A stretch of 39,444 bases of DNA from Methanosarcina baikalica (GTDB lineage: Archaea; Halobacteriota; Methanosarcinia; Methanosarcinales; Methanosarcinaceae). Numbering within the stretch: position 1 is the first letter of the stretch; the number at the start of each line of letters is the position of its first letter. Below, one piece after another: positions 1 through 7,346 of the stretch. The position numbers and the translations under genes are program-made. Below the pieces are notes generated by a model. The model was not told the DNA's origin. It searched no databases and saw nothing but the letters and a program-made list of their open reading frames with translations. Location: NCBI RefSeq assembly GCF_031461075.1, contig NZ_JAVKPK010000033.1, forward strand, positions 1 to 39,444, written 5' to 3'.

Positions 1-252
1 AAAAATAGGCTATTGTAACTTTCATAGTGAATTTAAGTTAAAAATTTATCACAGATCAAAATTTAAATTTCTTATTTTTGCTTAGTGGGAAAAATCATTT
101 CTTTCATTAACGCATAATTATAATCGGGCCAAATTCAATAAGGAGTTTTCCGTCCGGATAGTGGCGGATGTTCTCAATTTTACATGAAATATTAAATGTG
201 TTGTCGCATCATTATATTACATTAAATAATTTTAAAAGGGGATATTGAGGAG

Positions 253-2667
253 ATGTCTGAATATAAAGGCAAGTACATCCGCTGGTTTGAAGAAACCACG
301 ATTGATGATGTCCCGCTGGTGGGCGGGAAGAATGCTTCCCTTGGGGAAATGTACAGAGAGCTTACTTCGAAGGGAGTAAAGATCCCGAACGGCTTTTCAG
401 TCACTGCTGAAGCTTACTGGCATACCCTTAAAGCCGGAGGGATTCTGGAGAAACTCAAAAAAACACTGGAAGGGCTGGATACTGCGGATGTTGCAGAACT
501 TGCAAAAAGGGGTAAGAATGTAAGAGATCTGATCCTTGGGGCAGGAATCCCGGATGATCTCTGGGAAGAGATCAAAACCGGATATGATCGCCTCTGCAAA
601 CAGTATGGAGAGGATACGGATGTAGCTGTACGGAGTTCGGCAACAGCTGAAGATCTTCCAACTGCTTCATTTGCGGGTCAGCAGGAAACTTATCTGAATA
701 TCCGGGGCTATCCAGGGCTTAGGGATGCATGCATACGCTGTTTTGCCTCGCTTTTTACGGACAGGGCTATTTCCTACCGAGTAACCAATAAATTCGACCA
801 CTTCAAAGTGGGACTTTCCATAGGAATCATGAAAATGGTCAGGTCGGATCTGGCTTCAAGCGGGGTTATTTTTACCCTTGACACGGAAACCGGTTTCAGA
901 GACGTGGTCTTTATTACGGGTACATACGGGCTCGGAGAGAATATCGTTCAGGGACAGGTCAATCCCGATGAGTTCTATGTTTTCAAGACGACTTTCAAGG
1001 CAGGATACAAGCCGATTATCCAGAAGAAGGTAGGGAGCAAGGAAATTAAAATGATCTACGGGCGCGGCGATTCAAAGGTGCTCACCCGGAATGTGGAAGT
1101 TCCTGAGGCTGATCGGCTGCGCTTCTGTATTGATGATGACGAAGTACTCAAACTTGCAGAATACGCGATTGCTATAGAAGACCACTACTCTAACAAGTAT
1201 AAGGAACCCAGACCCATGGACATCGAATGGGCGAAGGACGGCATAACAAGTGAACTCTTTATAGTACAGGCAAGACCGGAGACTGTGCAGTCTCAGAAGA
1301 GCAAAGATGTTCTGGAGACCTATGTACTTGAAGAAAAATCAAATGTCCTTGCAAGAGGCAGGAGCGTGGGAGATAAAATTGCTTCCGGAAAAGCTCATGT
1401 GATTACTGATATTTCGGATCTGCCCTCTTTTAAACCAGGAGAAATCCTTATTGCGGACACCACGACTCCGGACTGGGAACCTGTCATGAAAACGGCAGCC
1501 GCAATTGTCACGAACAAAGGAGGAAGGACCTGCCACGCAGCCATTGTCAGCCGGGAACTCGGAGTTCCCGCAGTCGTAGGAGCAGGAAATGCAACCGAGG
1601 TCCTTGAGACAGGCAGGAATATCACCGTGAGCTGTGCCGAAGGAGAGGACGGGCTTGTATACGATGGTATTCTTCCTTTTCATAAAGATACCCTGAGCCT
1701 CAAAGACCTTAAACGCCCGAAAACCGAGATTATGATGAATCTTGGAAACCCTGAAGAAGCCTTTGGCTTTTCTATGATCCCGAATGACGGAATAGGGCTT
1801 GCGAGGCTGGAGTTTATCATTACCAGCTATATCAAGCTCCATCCGATGGCTCTTGTGCATCCTGAAAGGGTCAAAGAACCTAAGGTGCTCAGGGAAATCG
1901 AAAAGCTTACCAGAGGCTACAATAAAGGGGAATATTTTGTCGAGCAGCTTGCCCAGGGAGTTGGAACTATTGCCGCGGCTTTCTATCCGAAGCCGGTTGT
2001 AGTCCGCATGAGCGATTTCAAGACCAATGAGTATGCAAGCCTTCTTGGGGGTAGCTACTTTGAAATGGAGGAAAGCAACCCTATGATAGGGTTCAGGGGA
2101 GCTTCCCGCTATTTTGATGAGCGTTACAGGGAAGGTTTCACCCTTGAGTGCAGGGCTATGAAAAAGGCCAGGGAACAAATGGGGCTTACAAATATTATTC
2201 TTATGATTCCCTTCTGCAGGACTCTTGAGGAAGCGCGGAAAGTGATCGTCGAAATGGAGAAAAATGGGCTCAAAAGAGGAGAAAACGGACTGCAGGTCTA
2301 TGTCATGTGTGAGATTCCTAATAACGTTCTCCTTATAGACGAATTTAGCGAATTTTTCGACGGCTTTTCCATAGGCTCAAATGATCTGACCCAGCTAACC
2401 CTCGGCGTTGACAGGGATTCGGAAATGCTTGCCGCAGAATTCGATGAGCGAGATCCGGGAGTCATGAAAATAATGGCAATGGCTGTGCAGGGAGCAAAGC
2501 GAAATGGGAGGCACAGCGGCATTTGCGGACAGGCCCCAAGCGACTTCCCTGAGATTGCTGAGTTCCTGGTAAAAGAGGGGATAGAATCCATTTCCCTTAA
2601 TCCGGATTCGGTTATGAAGATCACCCTTAAGGTTCTGGAAACTGAACAGAAACTGGGAAGACAGTAA
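253..2667 (+). CDS. ppsA: Phosphoenolpyruvate synthase (pyruvate, water dikinase)
   Basis: Makes PEP from pyruvate, ATP and water (giving AMP and phosphate), the entry to gluconeogenesis in methanogens that fix acetyl-CoA into pyruvate; cytosolic. The 804-residue product has the three expected parts: an N-terminal ATP-grasp nucleotide-binding domain with VGGKNASLGEM near residue 23 and AVRSSATAEDLP near 125; the central swivelling phosphohistidine domain with GGRTCHAAIVSRELGVPAV, phospho-His about residue 428; and a C-terminal TIM-barrel PEP/pyruvate domain with SIGSNDLTQL and the CGQAPSD motif (Cys about 758). Length is normal for the family. The start follows a purine-rich stretch (aaaaggggatattgaggag). 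It appears monocistronic. A degraded copy of its first ~35 codon-proximal bases plus leader lies at 4763-4836. Identification is secure. Confidence 0.97.
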   Translation: MSEYKGKYIRWFEETTIDDVPLVGGKNASLGEMYRELTSKGVKIPNGFSVTAEAYWHTLKAGGILEKLKKTLEGLDTADVAELAKRGKNVRDLILGAGIPDDLWEEIKTGYDRLCKQYGEDTDVAVRSSATAEDLPTASFAGQQETYLNIRGYPGLRDACIRCFASLFTDRAISYRVTNKFDHFKVGLSIGIMKMVRSDLASSGVIFTLDTETGFRDVVFITGTYGLGENIVQGQVNPDEFYVFKTTFKAGYKPIIQKKVGSKEIKMIYGRGDSKVLTRNVEVPEADRLRFCIDDDEVLKLAEYAIAIEDHYSNKYKEPRPMDIEWAKDGITSELFIVQARPETVQSQKSKDVLETYVLEEKSNVLARGRSVGDKIASGKAHVITDISDLPSFKPGEILIADTTTPDWEPVMKTAAAIVTNKGGRTCHAAIVSRELGVPAVVGAGNATEVLETGRNITVSCAEGEDGLVYDGILPFHKDTLSLKDLKRPKTEIMMNLGNPEEAFGFSMIPNDGIGLARLEFIITSYIKLHPMALVHPERVKEPKVLREIEKLTRGYNKGEYFVEQLAQGVGTIAAAFYPKPVVVRMSDFKTNEYASLLGGSYFEMEESNPMIGFRGASRYFDERYREGFTLECRAMKKAREQMGLTNIILMIPFCRTLEEARKVIVEMEKNGLKRGENGLQVYVMCEIPNNVLLIDEFSEFFDGFSIGSNDLTQLTLGVDRDSEMLAAEFDERDPGVMKIMAMAVQGAKRNGRHSGICGQAPSDFPEIAEFLVKEGIESISLNPDSVMKITLKVLETEQKLGRQ

Positions 2668-2773
2668 AAAAGTGAAAAAGAGCTGGAAAAGTAATGAAAA
2701 ATCTCGGAATAGCAAGTTGACAGGAATTCCAATCGATAGATTTCATCAAGCTTATCCCAAAACCCATTGTTAT

Positions 2774-2906
2774 TGAGTTCATCCCAAAACCAATTTTATT
2801 CTTAAATCAATAAGAGTTTCAGAAATATTTTTCATTATCAGATACTCGATTGATAATTCCAAATTCGAAATTTAGAGATGTAATTTTGAGTTTTGGGATC
2901 AGCTCA
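2774..2906. repeat. MITE-like element, family A (full copy)
   Basis: A 133-base AT-rich non-coding segment bounded by 18-base imperfect inverted repeats: TGAGTTCATCCCAAAACC on the left and, reading inward from the right, TGAGCTGATCCCAAAACT (15 of 18 match). Another end-like sequence (AGCTTATCCCAAAACCC) abuts it at about 2751-2767. Partial copies occur at 4720-4765 (right end only) and, inverted, at 14601-14686. The architecture is that of a non-autonomous transposable element; the parent transposon is not in this window. The rest of the gap, 2907-3220, is AT-rich with no supported gene. Confidence 0.6.
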
Positions 2907-3189
2907 TTGATTAAATCTGTCCAATGGGTAACTCGCCCTGTTTGACTATATTTAAGAGTCTATAGTCTACCCAGGATTTTTTATTAACTGCCCATATTTA
3001 TTGTTCCTTGCAAAAATCTGGCTTTTTTACAAAATCAGTAAAAACCATCACAATTCGGAAAGTTAATCCTTTTCATTCGGAAGAAAATGATACACAAAGG
3101 TGAAAATTATAGTGTCAAATTGCAGAAATATTTTTTTGCAACGGAACCCGAAAAAGTCATCTGCTGACAAACTTTTGGTTTGAATTGAT

Positions 3190-3203
3190 TTTTATATAAT
3201 TAT
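3190..3203 (+). promoter_or_regulatory. TATA-type promoter of the DUF2795 / structured leader region
   Basis: The stretch tttttatataatta fits an archaeal TATA box. The expected transcription start, about 25 bases downstream, falls at roughly 3218-3225, exactly where the inverted-repeat-rich segment starting at 3221 begins. Inference from spacing only. Confidence 0.4.
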
Positions 3204-3220
3204 TGATATACTACTACATT

Positions 3221-3300
3221 GAAGGTAGCAACCAAGCGAGAAGGCAATAGCTACCTGAAAAAAGGTAGGTGCGTAAGAATACCTTCTAGGAGACCTTCTG
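3221..3300 (+). ncRNA. Candidate structured leader RNA
   Basis: Two consecutive hairpins are visible: GGTAGC (about 3224-3229) pairs with GCTACC (about 3249-3255), and AAGGTA (about 3262-3267) pairs with TACCTT (about 3280-3285). The first base block GAAGGTAGC can alternatively pair with the later TACCTTC, so two mutually exclusive folds are possible, as in a switch. It starts where transcription from the TATA box at 3190 should start and lies upstream of the DUF2795 genes. It matches no RNA family I recognise. It could be a 5' leader or an independent small RNA. Confidence 0.35.
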
Positions 3301-3383
3301 ATAGGTAGTATACGTGTATTGCCTGTCAGGAAGCAAACGAAATGAAATACAACAAATAGGGAAAATTTTGCAAAATAAGGTAG

Positions 3384-3556
3384 GCTTCTGTTCAGGAAGC
3401 TTTGAAAGATATAGAGTACCTTGCAGAGAAAAGGGATTTATTATGCATGCAATGCAGCACTGTGCAAGCGGGGATTTATTAGATGAAATCAAAAATCTTC
3501 CGGAAAAGGAGTACACAAACGCTGCAGATGTCGCTAAGGAATTTAAAGGGAACTAA
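3384..3556 (+). pseudogene. DUF2795 gene, frameshifted
   Basis: The C-terminal half reads cleanly as a DUF2795 domain (SGDLLDEIKNLPEKEYTNAADVAKEF), closely matching the intact neighbour at 3579. The N-terminal half of the domain (VQEALKDIEYLAEKRDLL) is present just upstream but in another reading frame, from about 3390 to 3440, and a stop codon (3381-3383) blocks that frame at its upstream side. At least one indel around 3440 is therefore needed to join the halves, and no start codon with a ribosome site serves the N-terminal half. An apparent open frame from 3314 reads through this region out of frame at its N-terminus and should not be taken as the native protein. Probably decayed. Confidence 0.6.
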
Positions 3557-3578
3557 ACTGGAGTAAGGGGGAAATATT

Positions 3579-3794
3579 ATGGAAGTTGGGAGTAAAAGCG
3601 AAAGTATTCTAGACCTTCCTAAGGAAACTCAGGAAATATTAAAAAATATAAAATATCCTGCAAATAGAGACAAGATTATTGAGCAAACAAGGAAGAGTGG
3701 AGCAACCCAGGACATACTGGAGGATATTGGTATGCTTCCGGATAAGGAATACAAAAGCGCTAATGAAGTTGCCAAGGAACTTCATAGACGATAA
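3579..3794 (+). CDS. DUF2795 domain protein (small, intact)
   Basis: A 71-residue protein with the DUF2795 pattern: ILKNIKYPANRDKIIEQTRK followed by a short linker, then LPDKEYKSANEVAKEL. Members of this family are small, probably helical, and of unknown biochemical function; some sit with stress or regulatory genes. The ATG is preceded by a good ribosome site (aaggggg, 7 bases upstream). It lies 22 bases after a frameshifted paralogue and 270 bases before another broken one (4063-4343), so this was a small tandem family of which only this member is intact. It may share the transcript that starts near 3220. Family assignment is good; function unknown. Confidence 0.7.
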   Translation: MEVGSKSESILDLPKETQEILKNIKYPANRDKIIEQTRKSGATQDILEDIGMLPDKEYKSANEVAKELHRR

Positions 3795-4062
3795 TTTTGT
3801 TCTAAAGCATTAACTTGTCAAATGGGAGATAAATCTTAAAGTCAGTCCTGTTGAACTTCGAAATTTAGAATATTACATTCTCCGTTAAGGCAAGGTATCT
3901 CCCGTTTTACTTGAAAATCAGGAGACTAATAAATCTCCTGATTTCTCAAACAAATTATCTGGTAACCTATCCTCCTCTGTGCTACATTTAACTCAAGTAG
4001 AATATTAATGCACAGATGCCACAAATAACTGAATGGAGATGGGAGACAAAGTAAGAAAGTAA

Positions 4063-4343
4063 TAACTACCTGATTTTGGAATTACCTGTTGGGGAAGTGA
4101 ACTTATTAAAAGAGATCCAAGCAAGGTTAAAAAATATATATCCGACAGAGAAATAGGTTATCCAATAGACAGAAAAGATGTTATCAGGTTTGCTGAAGGA
4201 AAGCAGAGAGTAATGTTTTAGACCTGCTGCGCGGAATACCTGTAATAGAATATATTACACTTGATGAAATTGTCAGAGAAATCGAACGTCTGGAAAGCCA
4301 GCATACTGGAGAATATATAAGGTCAGATTACTTAATTCACTAA
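4063..4343 (+). pseudogene. Third DUF2795-like gene, frameshifted
   Basis: From about 4072 one frame reads SELIKRDPSKVKKYISDREI then GYPIDRKDVIRFAEGKQRVM and stops at a TAG near 4221. Shifting frame there continues as NVLDLLRGIPVIEYITLDEI and then VREIERLESQHTGEY to a stop at 4341-4343. Joined, the two give a DUF2795-like domain (YP-D-KDVIRFA ... LLRGIPVIEYITLDEIVREI). There is no in-frame ATG, GTG or TTG at the front. Both signs point to a decayed gene. The remaining gap sequence around it (3795-4062 and 4344-4719) shows nothing I can support. Confidence 0.5.
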
Positions 4344-4719
4344 AATAGGCTTTAGAGCCTATCCGAAAAGTAAATTACTTGCAATTTTAGCATGAAAGTA
4401 CGGGAAAAAACTGGTCCCTCATACTTCTTTTTCATTTTATACTCCTACTCACATTTAATTCTTCGATGGCAATTCACTGATTAGTTTAGTGGTGGTTTGA
4501 AAAACCATAGATAGGAAAAACTTAATTCACAAGGTGATGAGGAGATAAATCATCAAAAAAGGGTAAGGTGAAAAGTACTTTCATTTATTTGTGCCTGTTA
4601 TTCGTAGAATTTCATGTTCTTTTGGGTAATATGTATAAAATGAAAAACGGAAAATCGTGCATGACTACGTGATCTCTGATAATCTCTAGATGAAAATCGA
4701 ACCTTTGCTGTCATTAAAA

Positions 4720-4765
4720 ATTGAGATTTAAATAATTAGTTTTTGAGTTTTGGGATCAGCTCATT
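4720..4765. repeat. MITE family A, right-end fragment
   Basis: The segment ending in tttgagttttgggatcagctcatt repeats the right end of the element at 2774-2906 almost base for base (compare 2886-2908). It abuts the copied ppsA 5' fragment that begins at 4763. Confidence 0.6.
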
Positions 4766-4836
4766 ACATAAAATTATTTTGAAGGGGATTTCGGGGAAAT
4801 GTCTGAGAATATAAAGCAAGTACACCCGCTGGTTAT
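4763..4836 (+). pseudogene. Copied fragment of the ppsA leader and first codons
   Basis: The sequence from attacataaa through gaaggggatttcggggaaatgtctgag and on to aagcaagtacacccgctgg closely matches bases 215-287, the ppsA leader, ribosome site, start codon and first dozen codons. After that the similarity ends. The retained ATG (4799) now opens a 15-codon frame that ends at once. This is a remnant of a duplicated ppsA or of a recombination event, not a functional gene. Confidence 0.75.
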
Positions 4837-4947
4837 TCTGGAGTGAAATTGGCATGTTTGAATTTTCTAGGGAATGTACCCGGCAAGGTTCACTCCTTAA
4901 AAAGCAGGTAATTGGTTCATAGATTTTACTACTGCAGAGCCATAACT

Positions 4948-5045
4948 CTGCCGAGAAGGACACCCCCATGCTGTTGCGATGTAATCGCAACTCTCTGAAA
5001 AGATCCGATTTCCTGTGATCCGAAGCGGAACTCTGAGTGGAAAGT
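4948..5045. repeat. Dispersed hairpin repeat, copy 1
   Basis: About 95 bases that recur at 18316-18417. The core is a hairpin GTTGCGAT-GTA-ATCGCAAC (4973-4991; 8-bp stem, 3-base loop), followed by a shared stretch ending CGAAGCGGAACTC. Both copies lie directly downstream of the stop codon of a minus-strand membrane-protein gene, so in the transcript they would form 3' UTR structure. In the other copy the loop is TAC, so the stem is conserved while the loop changes. Confidence 0.65.
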
Positions 5046-5082
5046 GGTTAAGTTTCCGTTTCAAATTCTCTAACTGACTGTT

Positions 5083-5721
5083 TCAACTTGTTAAATGGAA
5101 TATGTCTATTATACCTATCGAAGTCAGGTTTACTGCGAGAGCTGCAAGCAAAAGCCCCATGAGTCTTGTAAAGACCAGCATCCCGTTATACCCTATAAAT
5201 TTATGAATCCTCCTTGAGAAGAGGAAAGTGTACAGACAAATAACAAATGTCAGTATGATCGATACAAGAATTATTATTTTTTGCTCAATGGATTCTGTGC
5301 TTCCCATCATAACAATTACTGTACTGATCACACCCGGACCTGTAAGAAGGGGAAGTCCTATAGGAAAGACCCAGATATCTGCGCGTTCCTGGGATTGCGA
5401 AATCTCTTCCTCAGTGATACTCTCTCTTGAAATATTAGCGTGCATCATATCAAAGGCAATGCTGAAAAGCAGGATGCCTCCTGCAACCCGGAGTGAATCC
5501 ACACTGATGCTGAACAGGTTGAGTATAATATTTCCTGCGATTGCAAAAAAAAGGGCAATTACGCATGCCAATGTGACTGATTTTTTTGCGATTTCATTTT
5601 TTTCCTCATGTGTCATTTTGCTGGTCAGAGAAATGAAAGTTACTACTCCGCTGATGGGACTGACGACTACAAAGATAGCTGTGAATATATATATGAAAAA
5701 CCCGAGATTTTCGGCTATCAT
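5083..5721 (-). CDS. MarC / UPF0056 family integral membrane protein
   Basis: The 212-residue protein has the MarC layout: about six hydrophobic helices, an N-terminal segment with VVSPISGVVTFISLTSKMT (family signature around P-x-x-x-x-x-F-xx-LT near residues 21-40), a polar central loop (EEEISQSQERADIWVFPIG) and the conserved PLLTGPGVISTVI motif near residue 125. The family was linked to multidrug resistance in E. coli but that link has been questioned, so the substrate is unknown. It acts in the cytoplasmic membrane. The start is supported by GGAG a few bases before the ATG. It stands alone; a structured repeat (4948-5045) follows its stop codon. Confidence 0.88.
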   Translation of the reverse strand: MIAENLGFFIYIFTAIFVVVSPISGVVTFISLTSKMTHEEKNEIAKKSVTLACVIALFFAIAGNIILNLFSISVDSLRVAGGILLFSIAFDMMHANISRESITEEEISQSQERADIWVFPIGLPLLTGPGVISTVIVMMGSTESIEQKIIILVSIILTFVICLYTFLFSRRIHKFIGYNGMLVFTRLMGLLLAALAVNLTSIGIIDIFHLTS

Positions 5722-6177
5722 TTTTTTCTCCTGCCTTTTTGCTACTCTCCCACTTATACATATAAATTTTTTATGTTATAATATTACCTATTCGAATTTC
5801 GTAACGTTCATTTTAAGCCCCCTTATCTAAATATCTATAAAACACATCCTATAAATGCGTCCAACAGTTTTAATTTACCTATGTTGTGTGGTTCACAACA
5901 CGTTCAGTAAGAAATAAGGAGATAACTCTTTCTAACTGCTTGCAAATAGACAAAGAGATAAAATTAATAAGGAAAAATGCTAGATAATAAAGGCGACCTA
6001 AAAATTACAATGAATAATGAGTAACACAGAATGTTAAATAAGCCTGGATATTAAGAAATCCAAATGCAAAACAAACATGCGTCTAAATAACCATGTATGA
6101 TCTGCAAGTGGATAATAATCAGGCAATAAATACTCCTGATAGTAATAATTCTGTAAGTAAATCGAGGTAGTGGTTTT
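5722..6177. other. Intergenic, AT-rich
   Basis: No supported gene. The only clear structure is a small hairpin, TGTTGTG-tggtt-CACAACA at about 5883-5901 with no T-run after it. Short open frames on both strands here are low-complexity and lack ribosome sites. Confidence 0.5.
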
Positions 6178-6378
6178 ATTACTGGAGAGAAAGTCGATAA
6201 AAAGCTCTTTGAAGAACTTAACTTTATCAAAAAGCAACTTGGGGAAATAAAGGAGCATATGGTGGATATAGATAGCTTGCTCACTGCAGAAGAAAAGGAG
6301 TTAGTTTCTAGAAGTTTTGAAAACGAGGCAAGAGGAAAACTTGTAGCTTTAAAAAAGCTTGAAGAAATGAGGCTCTAA
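6178..6378 (+). CDS. Antitoxin partner of RelE-type toxin (non-AUG start)
   Basis: A 66-residue charged, helical protein reading TGEKVDKKLFEELNFIKKQL then a short linker and LTAEEKELVSRSFENEARGK. It ends 1 base before the RelE-type toxin at 6380, the usual antitoxin-first arrangement, and would neutralise the toxin by binding it and repress the operon. The frame is open from 6154 but holds no ATG, GTG or TTG before an internal Met at codon 28. The best start is the ATT at 6178, about 9 bases after GAGGT; ATT may be a mutated ATG. If ATT is not used the antitoxin would be silent, and then the toxin is probably also unexpressed or attenuated. Antitoxin role is inferred from position, size and charge. 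Confidence 0.6.
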   Translation: MTGEKVDKKLFEELNFIKKQLGEIKEHMVDIDSLLTAEEKELVSRSFENEARGKLVALKKLEEMRL

Positions 6379-6379
6379 A

Positions 6380-6637
6380 ATGTTTGAAGTTTTCCTTGAT
6401 ATTCATGCGCAGGCTTTCCTGAAAGAGGCAGGCGAGAGTATGCATTCCCGGGTCAAGGAAACTCTTGAGGAGCTTGCCCTTGACCCCGTTCCCCAGGGGG
6501 CAAAAAGAATAATTGAGAGCCAGGAGAAGATTTTCAGGCTGCGCTCCAGGCATCTAAGGATACTTTATAGAGTTAATTATGAAAAACTAACCCTGATCGT
6601 TATAACAATCGAGCCTTTAACTCGTATGTACCATTGA
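6380..6637 (+). CDS. RelE/ParE-superfamily toxin
   Basis: The 85-residue protein has the RelE fold signature: an N-terminal beta-strand plus helix (MFEVFLDIHAQAFLKEA), a helix with VKETLEELALDP, and the C-terminal strands FRLRSRHLRILYRVN and LIVITIEPLTRMY. Family members cleave mRNA on the ribosome or poison gyrase. The basic residues of the FRLRSRHLR strand fit an RNA-binding RelE more than ParE, but this is not decisive. It directly follows the antitoxin frame, so the two were probably translated together. The C-terminal residues expected for catalysis (R and Y/H near the end) appear to be present (R-x-Y-H). Confidence 0.82.
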   Translation: MFEVFLDIHAQAFLKEAGESMHSRVKETLEELALDPVPQGAKRIIESQEKIFRLRSRHLRILYRVNYEKLTLIVITIEPLTRMYH

Positions 6638-6859
6638 ATCGAGAACAGAGAAAAGATGCTGTTTTGAGAACTAAGACAAGACTTAAATCCGGACTTCGAA
6701 TTAATGAGTTAATTTACGGATTCTCCTTTTTTCTGTACTGATAAATGGAAAGGATTCTCTCCTTTAAAATCAGTTTCACATAGCTCAGTTTCATTTTTTA
6801 TGTTTATTCTGGAGATAATTCTCATAGTATCATGAACAATATCAAAATAAAACAGCACT

Positions 6860-6871
6860 TTTAAATATATC
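6860..6871 (+). promoter_or_regulatory. TATA-type promoter of the ars pair
   Basis: tttaaatatatc immediately precedes the first ATG (6872) of the arsR frame. An archaeal start site about 25 bases downstream would fall after that ATG, which argues for the GTG at 6914 as the real start. A dyad-like AT-rich stretch (gcatatattcatataag) follows at 6884-6900 and may be the ArsR operator. Confidence 0.4.
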
Positions 6872-6913
6872 ATGAGTATAATTGCATATATTCATATAAG
6901 GGCGTTGATATCT

Positions 6914-7264
6914 GTGGATATTGTTTCCATATTTAAGTCTCTAGCTGATGAAAACAGAATAAGAATATTAAATCTTTTAAGAAACGGTGAATTATGTGTC
7001 TGTGACATTGAAGCAGTTCTGGGTGTTAAACAATCCAATGCCTCAAGACATTTAAATAAACTGAAAATGGCAGAGATTATTGTTTCCGAAAAAAAATCCC
7101 AATGGGTTTATTATCGACTTAATAATACCATTTTTTCAAAGTTCCCCTTCCTTTTAATCATTATCGAGGATGAGATTGGGAAAATCAGTGTTTGTAAAGA
7201 CGATTTAATGCTATTGAAGAAGTTCAAAGCAAGTGGTAAATCTTGCGATTCCGTTATCAAATAG
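6914..7264 (+). CDS. arsR: ArsR-family arsenite-responsive repressor
   Basis: A winged-helix repressor of metalloid resistance. From the GTG at 6914 the protein is 116 residues: VDIVSIFKSLADENRIRILN opens the domain, followed by the metal site ELCVCD (Cys 28 and 30 in this numbering), the recognition helix KQSNASRHLNKLK, and the wing VYYRLNN. The ELCVCD motif is typical of As(III)/Sb(III) sensors, which release DNA on binding. An upstream in-frame ATG at 6872 would add 14 residues but lies right at the TATA box. The Acr3 transporter gene follows 82 bases later on the same strand, the expected operon partner. Family certain; the inducer is inferred from motif and context. Confidence 0.9.
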   Translation: MDIVSIFKSLADENRIRILNLLRNGELCVCDIEAVLGVKQSNASRHLNKLKMAEIIVSEKKSQWVYYRLNNTIFSKFPFLLIIIEDEIGKISVCKDDLMLLKKFKASGKSCDSVIK

Positions 7265-7346
7265 ATCTTGAAGGCGATAGATTTCAAGTAGTTATCCGAT
7301 GGAGAAAAATAATCAGGTTTACAAAAAATGAAAAGAGGTGTTTTTT

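Noticed and set aside
1339..2178. 279-codon minus-strand frame inside ppsA
   Set aside because: Mirror of a highly conserved coding region; no ribosome site, no family features.
3314..3556. 80-residue protein read from 3314
   Set aside because: Its first half is out of frame relative to the DUF2795 domain, whose N-terminal half is in another frame; treated as a pseudogene.
5228..5830. 200-codon plus-strand frame over the MarC gene
   Set aside because: Mirror of the coding strand; the minus-strand protein has clear family signatures and a ribosome site.
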